Numbered from the stretch's first letter, positions 22,592 to 33,294 are shown. The stretch: 64,000 bases of DNA from Achatina immaculata (GCA_009760885.1 CM019703.1:9463959-9527958); one strand, 5' to 3'. The notes: a model not told the origin generated them from the sequence alone. Made by a program: numbers and translations.

Positions 22592-23482
22592 TTAAGTGCC
22601 CAGGGCACATGGGGCTTCCGCAAGGGTTTTCCACAAATGCCTGTCTTTCGCCTTTTTTTCTGCTCTTGCCCAGGTGAGCCCTCTATTGCTCAACATCCTT
22701 TCTGTTGTTCTTCTCCATGTCTCTTTTGGTCTACCCTTACTTCTGCTCCCCTGTGGTGTCCATCTTAGTGCTATTTTTGGTAGTGAGTTGTCAGTCATTC
22801 GGAGCACATGTCCCAACCATCGCCAGCGTCTTTCCTCAATAATTGTTGTCAGTGGTTTCATCTGCATTTCTGCCAATAAGATGTTATTTCTTATGGTGTT
22901 TGGCCAAAATATTTTTTTAATTCTACGTAAACATTTAGTCTGGAAAGAATTCAACTTGTTTTCTATGGTTTTGGTGATTTTCCAGCATTCACTTCCATAG
23001 AGTAGTACACTTAGAACATTACTCTTAAATATCCTGATTTTCATATTTATGCTTAGTTTATTTGATTTCCATATATTCTGTAGCATTGCAAAAGCCTGGT
23101 TTGCTCTAGTAAGTCTGCTGTTGATGTCCTCTGTGCTGTCTCCATTTTCTACTACTCTGCTGCCAAGGTATACAAATTCGTTGACCTCCTCCACTAACTT
23201 GTTATCTACTCTGAGTACATTTCTGTTGTTCACATTTTGCTTCATTAACTTTGTCTTTCCTACGTTGATCTTTAGTCCTATGTTGTTTGCATTCTGGGTT
23301 AACTTGTTTATTTTATCTTGCATATCTTTGTGACTGCTTGATAATAGACAAATGTCGTCCGCAAAGTCAAGGTCCTCCAGCACTGTGTAAGGGTCCATTG
23401 TAATCCTCTGCGTTTGTCTGATGTTGCCTCCTTCATTAACCAGTCTACTGCCAAGATAAATAATGTTGGTGATAGTACACAT
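22592..23482 (-). pseudogene. LINE A reverse transcriptase, FADD motif to C-terminus
   Basis: Encodes LEDLDFADDICLLSS (the FADD catalytic pair at about 23355), NVGKTKLM, VNEFVYLGSRVVENGDS, NVLSVLLYGSECWKI, and the C-terminal RRWRWLGHVLRMTDNSLPK and RSKGRPKETWRRTTERM. The stop is followed within a few bases by the AG-repeat tail. Residues before YTVLEDLD in this frame are out-of-phase sequence. Confidence 0.88.
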
Positions 23483-23675
23483 CCCTGTTTCACTCCTGTT
23501 TGTACCCTAAAGCTGCTGGAGGTATGTTCTCCACAGATAACTTTGCACTGAAAACCCTCGTATAGGGCTTTGATTACATTAACTATTTTATGGGGGAGGC
23601 CATGCCATCTTAGGATTTTCCACAGTGCATCTCTGTTGACACTGTCAAAGGCTTTCTCAAAATCTATGAATAATG
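23390..23675 (-). pseudogene. LINE A reverse transcriptase palm, middle frame
   Basis: Contains motif A, IDFEKAFDSVNR, with the first catalytic aspartate, then LPHKIVNVIKALYEGF and the TGVKQGCVLSPTLFILAVDW motif. It lies in a frame different from both neighbours. It begins where the 23664-25079 frame stops and loses phase at about 23385-23395, just before the second catalytic motif. Confidence 0.8.
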
Positions 23676-25079
23676 CATATGTTGTGCTATGCCATCATTT
23701 GCCTGTTCTAATATTTGTCTAAGTACAAATATATGGTCTATGCATGATCTTCCTTTCCTAAATCCTGCCTGCTCTTTCCGAAGTTTTTCCTCAAGTGTTG
23801 GTACAATTCTGTTGATGATTATTCTGCAAAATACTTTACTAGTGAGTGGCAGTAGGGTAATGCCTCTCCAGTTCCCGCAATCTCTGAGGTCACCCTTCTT
23901 TGGTAGTTTTACTATAAGACCAGTTTTCCACTCCTCTGGGGCTTTTTCTAAATCCCAAATTTGTTGTAATATCCGGCAAAGTTGTTTTGGTGTTTCTGTT
24001 TCTTCTGCTTTCAACATCTCAGCAGTCACTTCATCTTCACCTGGTGCCCTGTCTGATTTTAGCATCTTTATCGCCTCTTTTACTTCATTTATTGTTATTG
24101 GTCCTGTATTGATGTTTAGTTCCGCTTTTGCTTCAGGTATATCTATTGCTTGTGCTGCTTGTGTTCTGTTTAGTAGGGTGTTAAAGTGTTCCCTCCATCT
24201 TTCAATTTTTTCTCTTTCTCCACTGACCAGTTGTCCATTTTGTGTTCTTACTGCACTTTCACATCTTGTATTGAAGTTACCTGTCATCTGCTTTGTGATT
24301 TTATATATGGTTTTCATGTCATTTGTATATGCTGCTTTCTCTGCTGTCTCTGCTAAGTTGTCATAATACTGACGTTTATCTTGACGGCATGATTCCTTCA
24401 CTTCTTTGTCTTTTTGTGCATAATTACTTAAAACTCGTTCTTTAAGCCGTTGTGATTTGGTGTTCAGTAATTTTTTCTTGATTTCTTTTCTTTGCTCTAT
24501 CTTTTCCCATGTGGTCTCACTTATCCATTCCTCTTTTCTCCTTTTCCGATATCCCAGCACCTCTTTTGCTGTTTCCTGTAGTGTTTTATTGAACTCTAAT
24601 ATGGACATTTCTGCTTCGTCTTGTAGGACACTGAAGCGGTTCTTAAGTATTATTGAGAATTCATTTCTTGTTTGCTGGTCTATCAGTTTTCTTGTATCAA
24701 AATGTATCTTTCTGTGTTCTCCGATTCTGGCTTTCCTTAATTTTAGTTTTATTTTTGCTACCAGAAGGTTGTGATCACTTCCTACATCTGCTCCTTTCCT
24801 TGCTCGCACATCTTGTAGTGACCGTTTCCACTTGTTGTTTATTAGTATGTGATCGATTTGGTTTTCTGTGGTTTTATCTGGTGACCTCCAAGTCACCTTA
24901 TGGATGTTTTTGTGTTGGAAAATTGTCCCTCCGATGGTCATCATGTTTTCTTCACAGAAACTGCACAGTCTTTCTCCATTTTCATTTATTTCTCCGATTC
25001 CTTCTCTTCCCATGATTCTTCTTCTATCTTCATTTCCTTCACCTACTTTTGCATTGAAGTCGCCCAAGATGAGTAGCAT
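23664..25079 (-). pseudogene. LINE A endonuclease C-terminus plus reverse transcriptase fingers
   Basis: A 471-codon frame. It starts with LLILGDFNAKVG and QIDHILIN and SDHNLLVAK, the GDFN and SDH active-site motifs that complete the endonuclease begun at 25567. A linker rich in Glu and Lys follows, then the reverse transcriptase N-terminal motifs: SDRAPGEDEVTAEMLK, NWRGITLLPLTSKVF and EQAGFRKGRSCIDHI. The frame is lost at about 23670, immediately before the palm motif A (IDFEKAFDSVNR), which continues in another frame. Confidence 0.88.
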
Positions 25080-25099
25080 ATCATGCTTGGGTATTGTTT

Positions 25100-25567
25100 C
25101 TACTGTGCTTGGAGGCTGTTGTAAAAATCTTCTTTTAATTCCTCTTCAGCTGCTTCTGTTGGTGCATAACAAACTATAATAGACAGCTTCGTGAATCTTG
25201 AGTTGAAACGTGCATATAATAATCTCTCATTTATTGGGGTCCATTTCAGCAATGCTCTTGATGCTTCTTTTGTTATAATCAATGCTACTCCTCCTTCATG
25301 AAGATCTTCTTTACCTGACCATATTATTGTATCTTCTGTGTGCTGTGTTGTTAATTTCCTTCTGCCTTGTCCTGTCCATCTTGCTTCTTGTATTCCTAGT
25401 ATGTCTAGTTTGTATCTGTGCATTTCCTTGATGGTTTGTGCTAGTTTTCCAGTCTGGTTTAGTGTTCTTACATTCCAGCTGCCTATATGCATCTTTTGTT
25501 TAGGTTCCAGGAGGTCTGCAGTCGGGCTGGGGACTTCCAGTGGCTGGCTTTCATCCACAACCTTCAT
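25100..25567 (-). pseudogene. LINE A endonuclease, N-terminal segment
   Basis: Encodes the first half of an apurinic-type (exonuclease-endonuclease-phosphatase) endonuclease that nicks target DNA for target-primed reverse transcription. Visible motifs are GSWNVRTLNQTGKL (asparagine-containing motif), LDILGIQEARWTGQG (catalytic glutamate), and GGVALIITKEASRALL, VCYAPTEAAEEE. The ATG at 25567 is the first; the frame is open up to a TAG about 110 bp upstream, so a non-ATG start is possible. It ends by frameshift at about 25095 within the linker before the GDFN motif. Confidence 0.85.
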
Positions 25568-25812
25568 GGGCTCAGTTTCCTGATACGCATTTCTCCTTCC
25601 ACCTGCATTTGCTTTTTCCCTTGCTTCTGTTTCTGTAGCAGTCTGATAGTTTTTTACCAGATAGGGTTGCTGGCCCTATGCTGAACCCTCCTTAGTCGCC
25701 TTTTACGATCATGCATGGTAGGGTACAGTGGTCCTATTCTTTGCAGATCCCGGGTACCACACGGGGGATTATATGTTATAGTACTTATTAAAGCGTTCAT
25801 ATGGTGTTCTTA

Positions 25813-25970
25813 TTTATTCCTATCTCTCGTGTACGTACTGTCTCTTGTTCATGTATTATTTCTTGCTCACGTACTGTCTCTTGTTCGTGTATTGTTTCTC
25901 GTTCACGTATTACCTCTTATTCATGTATTTCCCTCGTTCACATATTGTCTCTCGCTCATGTACTATTATT
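25813..25970. repeat. 18-bp minisatellite, about 8 copies
   Basis: Units of the form gtctcttgttcatgtatt with variation. The period is six codons, so plus-strand frames read repeated cysteine/serine/valine phrases. It lies just upstream of the full-length LINE A. Confidence 0.85.
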
Positions 25971-26011
25971 TGGACATACTTAACAAGTTTATAAAGCAAC
26001 GCTATATATAT

Positions 26012-26245
26012 AGTAGTAACCTTGTCATGCCTTAGAGGCTACATAGGGAAATGAAGTTAGTGCTCATATTTTCCTTGACCTGTCAACACACTAGAGGGTG
26101 ATGTGGTCAGCATCACACCTGGCCACTTTTCATTCCCCAACTCTAAAAGATATCAGGTGCCCATTTCTACAGCAGGGTGACTGGGCCGAACCCCCTATCT
26201 TCTCCATGAGAGACCAGTATACTAGCCACTTCGCCACTCAAACGA
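26012..26245 (-). mobile_element. SINE family B
   Basis: On plus: aaccttgtcatgccttagag, cctgtcaacacactagaggg, catttctacagcagggtgac, then a head with cacttcgccactcaaacg. Most of the head is present but the B box is damaged. Confidence 0.75.
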
Positions 26246-26410
26246 ACTAGTGGATAACAATGAAAATATAGACCGGTCTCAGCCTGACAGGATGCGCAGA
26301 GGGAAAAGACAGAGGAAATTGGAGAAGTATAGCAGCTAACCTTCCGGAGGGGGGGGGGGGAGAAGCACATGATGATCGCACACTTTTCTTGTAAATCAAA
26401 GTCCATAAAC

Positions 26411-27929
26411 CATCTTATATCCCTCCCGTCCCGTTAAACGTCACACAGGGCTCGCAAGGTAGTTCGCCAATTTTTCCTGTCTTCGGCGAGTCTTTCAATC
26501 TCATCAAGGGACTTTATGCCTATTAATTTGGCCTCTCTTAACAATGTCCTCTTCAAAGTTTCACGCGATCTGCCTCTTTTTCTTTGGCCTGTTGTGTTCC
26601 ATTTTATAGCTTGTTTTGGGATTCTCTGACTGTTTCTTCTCATCAAGTGACCAACATATGTCCATCTCCTTTTCCTGATCACCCATGAGACTGGTTGTTG
26701 TTCAGTCATCTGTCTTATCTCTACATTGTTCTTGAATTCGTTCCACTTGATGCTGAGTATTTTCCTTGGGCATTTGTTTTGAAAAGAGTCTAATTTCTTG
26801 TCTATTTCTTTAGTTGTTTTCCAGCTTTTACATGCATAAATGAGGGTGGATATTACATTTGAATTGAATAGTCTTAACTTGGTTTTTGTGCTTATAACTT
26901 TTGAATTCCATATGTTCTTAAGATTTTTGAAGATCGATGCAGCTTTTGCAATTCTAACTTCCTTTCTGGTGTCACCATCCTGGTCTATGTAGCTGCCAAG
27001 GTATGCAAATTGATTGACTTCTTCAATATCTGTCCTTTCTATGTGAATTTTTCCATTTTGATTAATGGGAACTTTCATTATTTTTGTTTTGTCCTTGTTA
27101 ATTTCAAGTCATATTTTGCTAGCTAGTGAAGACAGGCTACCTGTTCTTTCTTGCATGGAATTCACATTGTTACTGATAAGAGTTATGTCATCAGCAAAAT
27201 TAAGATCTTCTAGTTGGGTCCCATGTACCCAGTCAATACCTGTGTTACCTTTGCAGCATTTTTTCATTATGAAGTCTGTTGTAATTTCAAAAAGCAAATG
27301 AGACAATATACATCCTTGTTTCACACCTGTTCCAATCTGGAACCATTCACTCATCCCTTCTTCTGTTTTGACTGCACAAAGACATCTATTGTAGAAGTCC
27401 TTAATGATGTTGACAATTTTAGATGGTATTTCATATATACTTAAAATTCTCCACAATGAATCTCTGTGTATGCTATCGAATGCCTTTTTAAAGTCTGTGA
27501 CGTTCAGTATTAATTGTTTCTGCTTTTCAACATGTTCTTCAAGTATTATTCTTAAAGATCTGGCCGAGACAGCTTTTCTCTTTTCGAAATCCTTCTTGTT
27601 CTTCTCTCATTGCTGCATCCACTATATCTTTAAGTCTATTCAAAATGACCTTGCAAAATACTTTTGACACAATTGATATTAAGGTTATTCCTCTCCAATT
27701 GTTACAGTCACTAAGGTTATCTTTTTAGGTATTTTAACAACGATTCCTTTTTCCATTTAGAAGGGACCTTTTCTTCTTTCCACATCTTATTAAACATTCT
27801 CTGTAGTTGTCTCATGTTGTCACTTTTGATAGTTTTTAACATTTCGGGTGTTATTTCATCTTCACCTGCAGCTTTGTTGCTAGCCATTAAATTCACTGCT
27901 GTTTCAATTTCATGCAATATAATTTCCTC

Positions 27930-27930
<1 letters not shown>
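26411..27930 (-). mobile_element. LINE family B, 3' part of a split copy
   Basis: The minus strand reads, from high to low coordinate, an HEIETAVNLMASNKAAGEDE fingers motif, MWRILSIYEIPSKIVNIIKD, TGVKQGCILSHLLFEI, LEDLNFADDITLISNN (FADD), and the C-terminal FAYLGSYIDQDGD to RKRGRSRETLKRT region. Frameshifts separate these parts. Its 5' continuation is at 29036-29452. The 3' end, at gggatataagatgg, matches the other two family B copies. Confidence 0.88.
26434..27078 (-). pseudogene. LINE B reverse transcriptase C-terminal frame
   Basis: A 214-codon open stretch, nearly the same protein as 17253-17921: KVPINQNGKIHIERTDIEE, KEVRIAKAASIFKNLKNIW and WVIRKRRWTYVGHLMRR, ending WRTTLRALCDV. This copy preserves the original C-terminus better than the 17-kb copy, which frameshifts near its end. 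No host role is suggested. Confidence 0.85.
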
Positions 27931-27965
<35 letters not shown>

Positions 27966-29023
27966 GGTGCCGTGCCGACTGGCGTTGGCTATTATGCTTC
28001 TCCAGAGTACCAGATTCTTCATGCAGGCCATCAGTTCAGTTGTTGATCTCCTCTCACACCATCCCGTCAGACTGTCCAGTATCATTTCTCTTGATCTTCT
28101 TCCTTCTATTTTTCCTATTGTTATAATATTTTCTATGCCCCCGCTTCTCATTGCATGTCCTATGAAAGTACATTGTCTCTCTCTTATCTTTTTGACAAGG
28201 TTTTTTGTCTCTCCAGCTCTTCTCATACATTCTTCATTAGTTATTTTTGCTGTTCAGGAGATTCTCAACATTCTTCTAATAAACTACATTTCTGCTGCTG
28301 CCAGTGATTTTTGTGCAGACTTGCCTATTGTCCATGATTCACTTCCATATAACAAGATAGGTTCAATATAGCATTTTAGGACTCGTTTTCTAACATTCAT
28401 TGATAAAGATGTGTTAGCTAACATGTTTCTCATTCTCTGAAATGCAGTCTTTGCTTGGCGTATTCTATTCCTAGTTTCTGTTCTGTATTTCCCATCTGAA
28501 GTTATTACTGCTCAAAGGTATTTGAATTTCTGCATCTGCTTTAGAATAGTTCCGTTTAATTTAATACTGCATGCTGGTGGATTCTGTTTCTTAGATGTAA
28601 CCATTGTCTCTGTCTTTTTGATATTCAAAGTAAGGCCTTTCTGTTCACTTTCTTTGGCGACTTTATCCAAGAGATTTTGCACGTCTTGTTGGTTCTCACT
28701 TATCAGTACTGTGTCGTCAGCATACCGAAGGTTGTTAATATTGTATCCTCCAATTTTTATGCCTGGTTCTGTGATGGCTGTTCTTAGAATATTCTCGCTA
28801 TACAGAGAAAAAAGATCTGGAGATAGTACACATCCTTGTTGCACCCCTTGTTTTATATGTTGATATTTTCCAATTCTATTTTCAACTCGAACTGCTGCTT
28901 CATGCTGCCAGTATAGATGTTTTACAATCATCAGGTCTTTGCCGTCTATATTGATGTCTTCAAGCATTTTAATAATTTCATTATGTTTCACCTTGTCAAA
29001 TGCCTTGGTGTAATCAATGAAGC
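27931..29023 (-). mobile_element. LINE family C, nested inside LINE B
   Basis: A 1093-bp, 5'-truncated copy bounded by perfect 12-bp duplications, ataatttcctct, at 27919-27930 and 29024-29035. It encodes GVQQGCVLSPDLFSLYSE, NNLRYADDTVLISENQ (YADD) and KKTETMVTSKK at the 5' side. The 3' side reads RERQCTFIGHAMRSGG, GKIEGRRSREMILDSL and WRSIIANASRHGT, then a (GAT)n tail. Removing it and one duplication joins the LINE B frame without a break. A second copy is at 51118-51385. Confidence 0.92.
28512..28991 (-). pseudogene. LINE C reverse transcriptase palm
   Basis: A 159-codon frame with KMLEDINIDGKDLMIVKHLY, the QGVQQGCVLSPDLFSLYSE motif, YADD catalytic pair and the LNIKKTETMV motif. It stays open through palm and thumb start and is lost near 28512. 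The endonuclease is missing because the copy is truncated. Confidence 0.85.
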
Positions 29024-29035
29024 ATAATTTCCTCT

Positions 29036-29452
29036 AGATTGACGTTTAGTTGTGGGGCTGATAAGTCAGTTTCAAGGCTTAATTCTTTTGGGTGTGGTCG
29101 ATTAAATACTTCTTAGATGTGTTCAGGCCATCTTTGCTTTTGGTCTTTACTTGATGTTAATAGGGTTCCAGTTTTGCTAAGGATTGGTCTTTCTTTACTT
29201 GTAATAGTACCTGTTAGCCTCTTTTGTATGTTATATAAAGTTTTACTGTCTCCTGTTTTTGCTGCTTTCTCTGCCTCTTTCGCCATATTGGCTATGTATT
29301 CTCTTTTATTCCTTCTAGCTGAACTTTTTACTTTCTTGTCTATTTCTTTATATGTTGTTTTCGCCAGATCTTTTCTAAGGTCTGTTTTTACATTCAACTT
29401 GTCTAATTTGGCTGCTCGTCTTTCATGTATGTACCATGGATCACTGGATTTT
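29036..29452 (-). mobile_element. LINE family B, 5' part of the split copy
   Basis: Encodes the linker and fingers upstream of the nested insertion: SSDPWYIHERRAAKLDKLN, KSSARRNKREYIANMAKEAE, TLYNIQKRLTGTITSKERP and then ELSLETDLSAPQLNVNLEE. The last phrase continues directly into EIETAVNLM at 27917 once the nested LINE C is skipped. The endonuclease is not found, so LINE B itself was 5'-truncated, near a purine-rich tract at 29456-29530. Confidence 0.85.
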
Positions 29453-29455
29453 GAC

Positions 29456-29530
29456 CAAGAACGGGAGACGAAGCGAAAGAGAGAGAGGGAGGGAGAGAGA
29501 GAGAGGAATAGCGAGAGAGAGAGAGAGAAG
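29456..29530. repeat. (GA)n-rich tract
   Basis: Imperfect GA repeats. They may be the decayed tail of another LINE A copy, but no coding end was recognised beside them. Confidence 0.85.
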
Positions 29531-29894
29531 TTTCTACTACAACGGTCATATTACATGCCTGTTTTAATATTTCAACAACTAGCTCCCAGTTTGACTGATG
29601 GAAGATACCAAGGAGCACGATCTACGGAGAATCCAGACCGCCAGCGTCTACAATTTGTTTCCTGATGATGATGATGATGATTATAATGTTCTCAGCTCCC
29701 AGCTAAGCTGACTGCACCTAATGATTATTCCAAAGTGTCACTCCAACGTTATTTACCTGTCTACTTAAGTTCTGACCTCTTTTGACCAGTTACTCTTTTT
29801 TGTAATAACCCTTTTTGCATTGTTACAAAGTCCTACTCGTCAGGCTCCACTACTAACGGACACCAACGAGCCTTACCACGTTAGTCATCTTGAA

Positions 29895-29995
29895 AGAGCG
29901 CAGCAGAATAGTGTATGATCATCATTGTACTTTGTCAAAGGAAAGTGCTTGATTTACAAGAATAGTGTATGATCATCATTGTACTTTCCTTTGAC
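29895..29995. repeat. Direct and inverted repeat cluster
   Basis: atagtgtatgatcatcattg occurs twice (about 29908 and 29963). The two copies are joined to a perfect 13-bp inverted repeat, gtcaaaggaaagt at 29934-29946 and actttcctttgac at 29983-29995. Confidence 0.85.
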
Positions 29996-30091
29996 GGAAT
30001 ACTCCATTCCACGGCCTAAACAGTACACAACAAGCCACAATTTTCAGACTCGGAGCAAGACACTGCATACTACAGTGCGTTCGGAAAATAT

Positions 30092-30142
30092 CTGTGCACT
30101 AACCCAGTATCGATTCCAGTATCGTAGTGGGTTAGTGCACAG
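30092..30142. repeat. Perfect 15-bp stem hairpin
   Basis: CTGTGCACTAACCCA at 30092-30106 and its exact reverse complement at 30128-30142 enclose a 21-nt loop. No poly-T or open reading frame ties it to a terminator or RNA gene. Confidence 0.9.
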
Positions 30143-30149
30143 TTACTTA

Positions 30150-30275
30150 TGGGACATAGTGTACAAGTCCATCTACAAAAACTGAAAGCTTCACGAATCT
30201 CATCCTGTACATACCAGAACGACTTTTAGACTCCAGAACACGTCCTGCAAACCTGCACTCTCTGTAATGAATAAA
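30150..30275 (+). pseudogene. Possible RNase H LINE remnant
   Basis: With frame changes, plus reads GHSVQVHLQKLKASR and TPEHVLQTCTL, resembling the TGH-x-HL-K and EHxLQxC motifs of the RNase H LINEs. Very decayed, so it could be coincidence. Confidence 0.35.
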
Positions 30276-30301
30276 AGGAGTCCAGGGTGAAGAAACAGAA
30301 G

Positions 30302-30419
30302 GGATGTTGAGCTACAGAGGGCCCACCTGGAAAGAGTCGGTGGGGGGAGGCGAAGGGCAGGCGTTTGTGATAAACCCTTTGTGGAAGCCCCATGTGCCTT
30401 GGGCAGTTAAATTTCAGAC

Positions 30420-30450
<31 letters not shown>
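30302..30450 (+). mobile_element. LINE family A, very short 3' fragment
   Basis: Begins ggatgttgagctacagaggg, which corresponds to the RMLSNRG stretch of LINE A, passes through gaagccccatgtgccttggg, and ends in an AG repeat tail (30420-30450) followed by poly-G. Confidence 0.8.
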
Positions 30451-30451
<1 letters not shown>

Positions 30452-30497
30452 GGTGGGGGGGGGGGAATAAGACGCTGTCCTTTTCGGCAATCGTTTA

Positions 30498-30878
30498 CAC
30501 AGCTGATATACTATCGTCAGGGTTGGCAACCATAGCTGACATACTATCGTCAGGGTTGGCGACCTTAGCTGATATACTAGCGTCAGGATTGGCGACCATA
30601 GCTGACCAAGATATTGTCCTTCCTCTCCATTGGCCCCCCCCCCCCCTCCTCCCCGCCACCTGTAACTCGCAATAGTTCCCATGGTGGTGGAGTCTGCTAA
30701 AGACGTATCGCACACTCCCTGTTGTTGTTGTTTTTTTTTTGCTGCACTCAGGGACTGAATAAATAGCCGCCACAACCCGCTTCCAATCCGACACCATGCT
30801 GTGCCTCAACACCTTCACGGCATTGGCTGCAAAGAATACCAAGCTCGCAGTTGCAGGGAGATAGAAGGCAAGACAAGG
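30498..30878 (+). repeat. Dispersed element H, copy 3, with 33-bp repeats
   Basis: Starts with about 3.3 copies of a 33-bp unit (agctgatatactatcgtcag then ggttggcaaccat), continues through gttcccatggtggtggagtc and aacaccttcacggcattggc, and ends gcaagacaaggc. It contains poly-C and poly-T tracts. Orientation equals copy 1. Confidence 0.75.
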
Positions 30879-31111
30879 CCACACTGAAAAGAGGCCAACG
30901 CTTGAACGAAAAGCGTGTGAATGACTCCTGCTTACGATGAGACTCCTGGAGGCAAGCCGTGTACTTGTCTAGTTAGGTGAACATGTGAAGTTGACGAAAG
31001 AAGAAGAAGAAACAAAGCTCTGATTTAGTATTTTGTAACTCTTCTGCCTCTCTTAGTTCTCGATTAGGTTTATTTCTACCATGTTTGAAAAAAAAGTGGG
31101 TTTATTATTAA

Positions 31112-31116
<5 letters not shown>
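30879..31116. other. No gene seen
   Basis: Single-copy-looking sequence. Confidence 0.4.

Positions 31117-31172
<56 letters not shown>
31117..31172. repeat. (CT)n microsatellite
   Basis: About 27 CT units. Confidence 0.97.
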
Positions 31173-31176
<4 letters not shown>

Positions 31177-31765
31177 TGTCCATACAGTCTTCCATTTCGA
31201 TCAATATCCACCCACAGTTCCAACTCAGCCCTTTTGAAAACTATACCCTTTTGTTTGCACCATTATCACAAGTGACTCCGGCTAGCAAGTTCTCACCGTA
31301 GGCCACTGTCAGGGCTTGTCCTTAATTATTCTACTCGCAAAACCTCCAACTCCTTCTTGCCCTTTGAAATCTAATTTCTCCTTTTGATTGTGACTCGTTC
31401 TCCACAAAATGAAACAATATATCACTCTTCAAAGGCGAACCACAAGCTCCGGAGACGGTATGGACGCTTTTGTTATTTTGCCTTTCATGAATTAAATAGG
31501 CTTAGAGTTGTCAGCAAACAGTCAGAAACATCTGCAATTTGCATAAACATGGAGGTTAAACGAGAGAAAGTAGAGTTTTTTTTTTTAAACGCGAGCGAGT
31601 TGTTAAATAATGAAGCAATCGAAAAAAGGTGGTTTTTTTTTATATTTACGAGAATGCGTTTGGGATCACAGGTAACTCTTTTTTTTCTTGTGTGAATTTT
31701 TATGGTCCCGCGATTTGTACGTGAATGCTCTCTAGTGCAGGGCACTTTTATTTAGTTAAAGGACA
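31173..31765. other. No gene seen
   Basis: Plus ORF 31384-31695 (103 codons) and minus ORF 31485-31745 overlap each other and show no domain. Confidence 0.35.
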
Positions 31766-32206
31766 TACATACATACATACATACATACATACATACATAC
31801 ATACATACACACATTCATACATACATACATTATATTACATACATACATACATAGGTACTTACATACATTACATACATACATACACACGTATGTGCATACA
31901 TACATACATACATACATACATAATACATATATACAAGCATATATTCGTACATACATACATTAATACATACATACACAAGTACATACATACATACATACAT
32001 ACATAGACAGATACATACGTACATTACATACATACATACACATGTACATGCATACATACATACATATACATACATAGACACATTACGTACATACATACAT
32101 ACATAAATACATACATACATACATACATACATTAAATACGTACATAACATACATGCGTGTATACATACATGCACACATACATTACATACATACATACACA
32201 CACGTA
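31766..32206. repeat. (CATA)n field, about 440 bp
   Basis: Irregular CATA repeats with inserted bases. Tyrosine-cysteine-methionine ORFs on minus and threonine-histidine-isoleucine ORFs on plus are artefacts. Confidence 0.95.
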
Positions 32207-32313
32207 CCTCCATACGACAGGTCGAGGAAACTATGGGCCCTAACACCATATTTCCTACCTACGTCGACGGCATAATAGCCTCGCCTTACCTTGCTACTCC
32301 TATTTCAAATATA

Positions 32314-32577
32314 CAGTAGAATAACGATTATCCGAACTATCTGGTGCCGAGGTAGTTCGCGTAATCAGGCAGTTTAGGGTATTTAAACATGCGAGAACGT
32401 ACTTAATTTATAACTACGGTCAATCTCAGATTTAGGTACGAAACGCAACAATATTACTGTTCTGTTTTGAAATGTGATTTCTAAATAAAATAATTGATTT
32501 TTTTTAATACAAAGAGTGTTAAGAACTTTCATGACATTAATATTTGAAGATTTAAACTCTTTTGGACTGAAAGATGT

Positions 32578-32625
<48 letters not shown>

Positions 32626-32669
32626 CTATGGTTCGGATAATAGACGTTCGGATAACTGGCTTTCTACTG
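32314..32669. mobile_element. pogo/Tigger-like miniature element
   Basis: The left end CAGTAGAATAACGATTATCC and the reversed right end CAGTAGAAAGCCAGTTATCC form terminal inverted repeats, and TA dinucleotides flank both sides (32312-32313, 32670-32671). The GATTATCCGAACTA and GAGGTAGTTCGCGTAATC phrases fit pogo/Tigger ends, a Tc1-mariner branch known to duplicate TA. The interior holds a (TA)n tract (32581-32622) and no transposase. Confidence 0.85.
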
Positions 32670-32732
32670 TACTGCCTTTACGAGTACTTTCCTGTGGCAC
32701 GTGATTCAGATATTTGTTCTTTGTGTCTCCAT

Positions 32733-32733
<1 letters not shown>

Positions 32734-32776
<43 letters not shown>
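32734..32776. repeat. (CT)n microsatellite
   Basis: About 20 CT units just right of the pogo-like element. Confidence 0.97.
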
Positions 32777-32784
<8 letters not shown>

Positions 32785-32989
32785 AGTTTTCCAATGACTT
32801 GTCATGCTTTCTAGCGTCAGCCTTGTCATGATATGTCTGAAGAATTTTGACAGAGTTGTTTTCTTTATGTTTTAGTTTTCAAAAAGTTCACCACTCCTTG
32901 AAGAGCTTCTTTTTTTTTCTTCTGGCAGTTCAGGTTGTACCTTCTCCAGCATTAAGCTCTTGATAATATTTTCTTCCAATTGTTGTAAT

Positions 32990-33235
32990 TACTGTTGGTG
33001 GTCTTGGAGTTGTTGTTATTATTGTTGTTGACGCAGTTGTTGTTGATGTTGTAGTAGTTGTTTTTATTTATTTATGTTGTTGTTGATGATGTTGTAGCTG
33101 TTGTTGATGTTGTAATAGTAGTAGTAGTAGTAGTTGTTGTTGTTGTTGTTGATGTTGTAGCTATTGCCGTTGCTGATGTTGTAGTTATTGTTGTTGTTGA
33201 TGTTGATGTTGTAGTTGATGTTGTAGTAAGATTCC
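32990..33235. repeat. GTT-rich cryptic repeat
   Basis: GTTGTT, GATGTTGTA and GTAGTA units. Valine/aspartate-rich plus frames and asparagine-rich minus frames are artefacts. Confidence 0.9.
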
Positions 33236-33294
33236 CATTGTAAATACTTCATTTCTTGGTAACTGATTCTGTGGTGAAGATGTTTACAAGCCAG

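Larger units (their letters stand above)
22579..25767 (-). mobile_element. RTE-like LINE family A, apparently full length
   Basis: A 3.19-kb element bounded by perfect 12-bp target duplications, attatatgttat, at 22567-22578 and 25768-25779. On minus it begins at 25767 with a roughly 200-bp leader (including gtaaaaggcgactaaggagg near 25710-25690), has one endonuclease/reverse transcriptase frame, almost no 3' UTR and a short (AG)n tail. This layout and size fit the RTE clade; the endonuclease resembles the one in 'craniofacial development protein 2-like' entries. Three frameshifts break the frame, so this copy is not autonomous. Short 3' fragments lie at 19532, 30302 and 59166. Confidence 0.9.

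Noticed and set aside
22592..25567. Host gene resembling craniofacial development protein 2
   Set aside because: The similarity comes from the RTE endonuclease. The region lies within TSDs and is followed by reverse transcriptase, so it is a retrotransposon.
30092..30142. Rho-independent terminator
   Set aside because: Not relevant in this eukaryotic sequence, and no T-run follows the stem.
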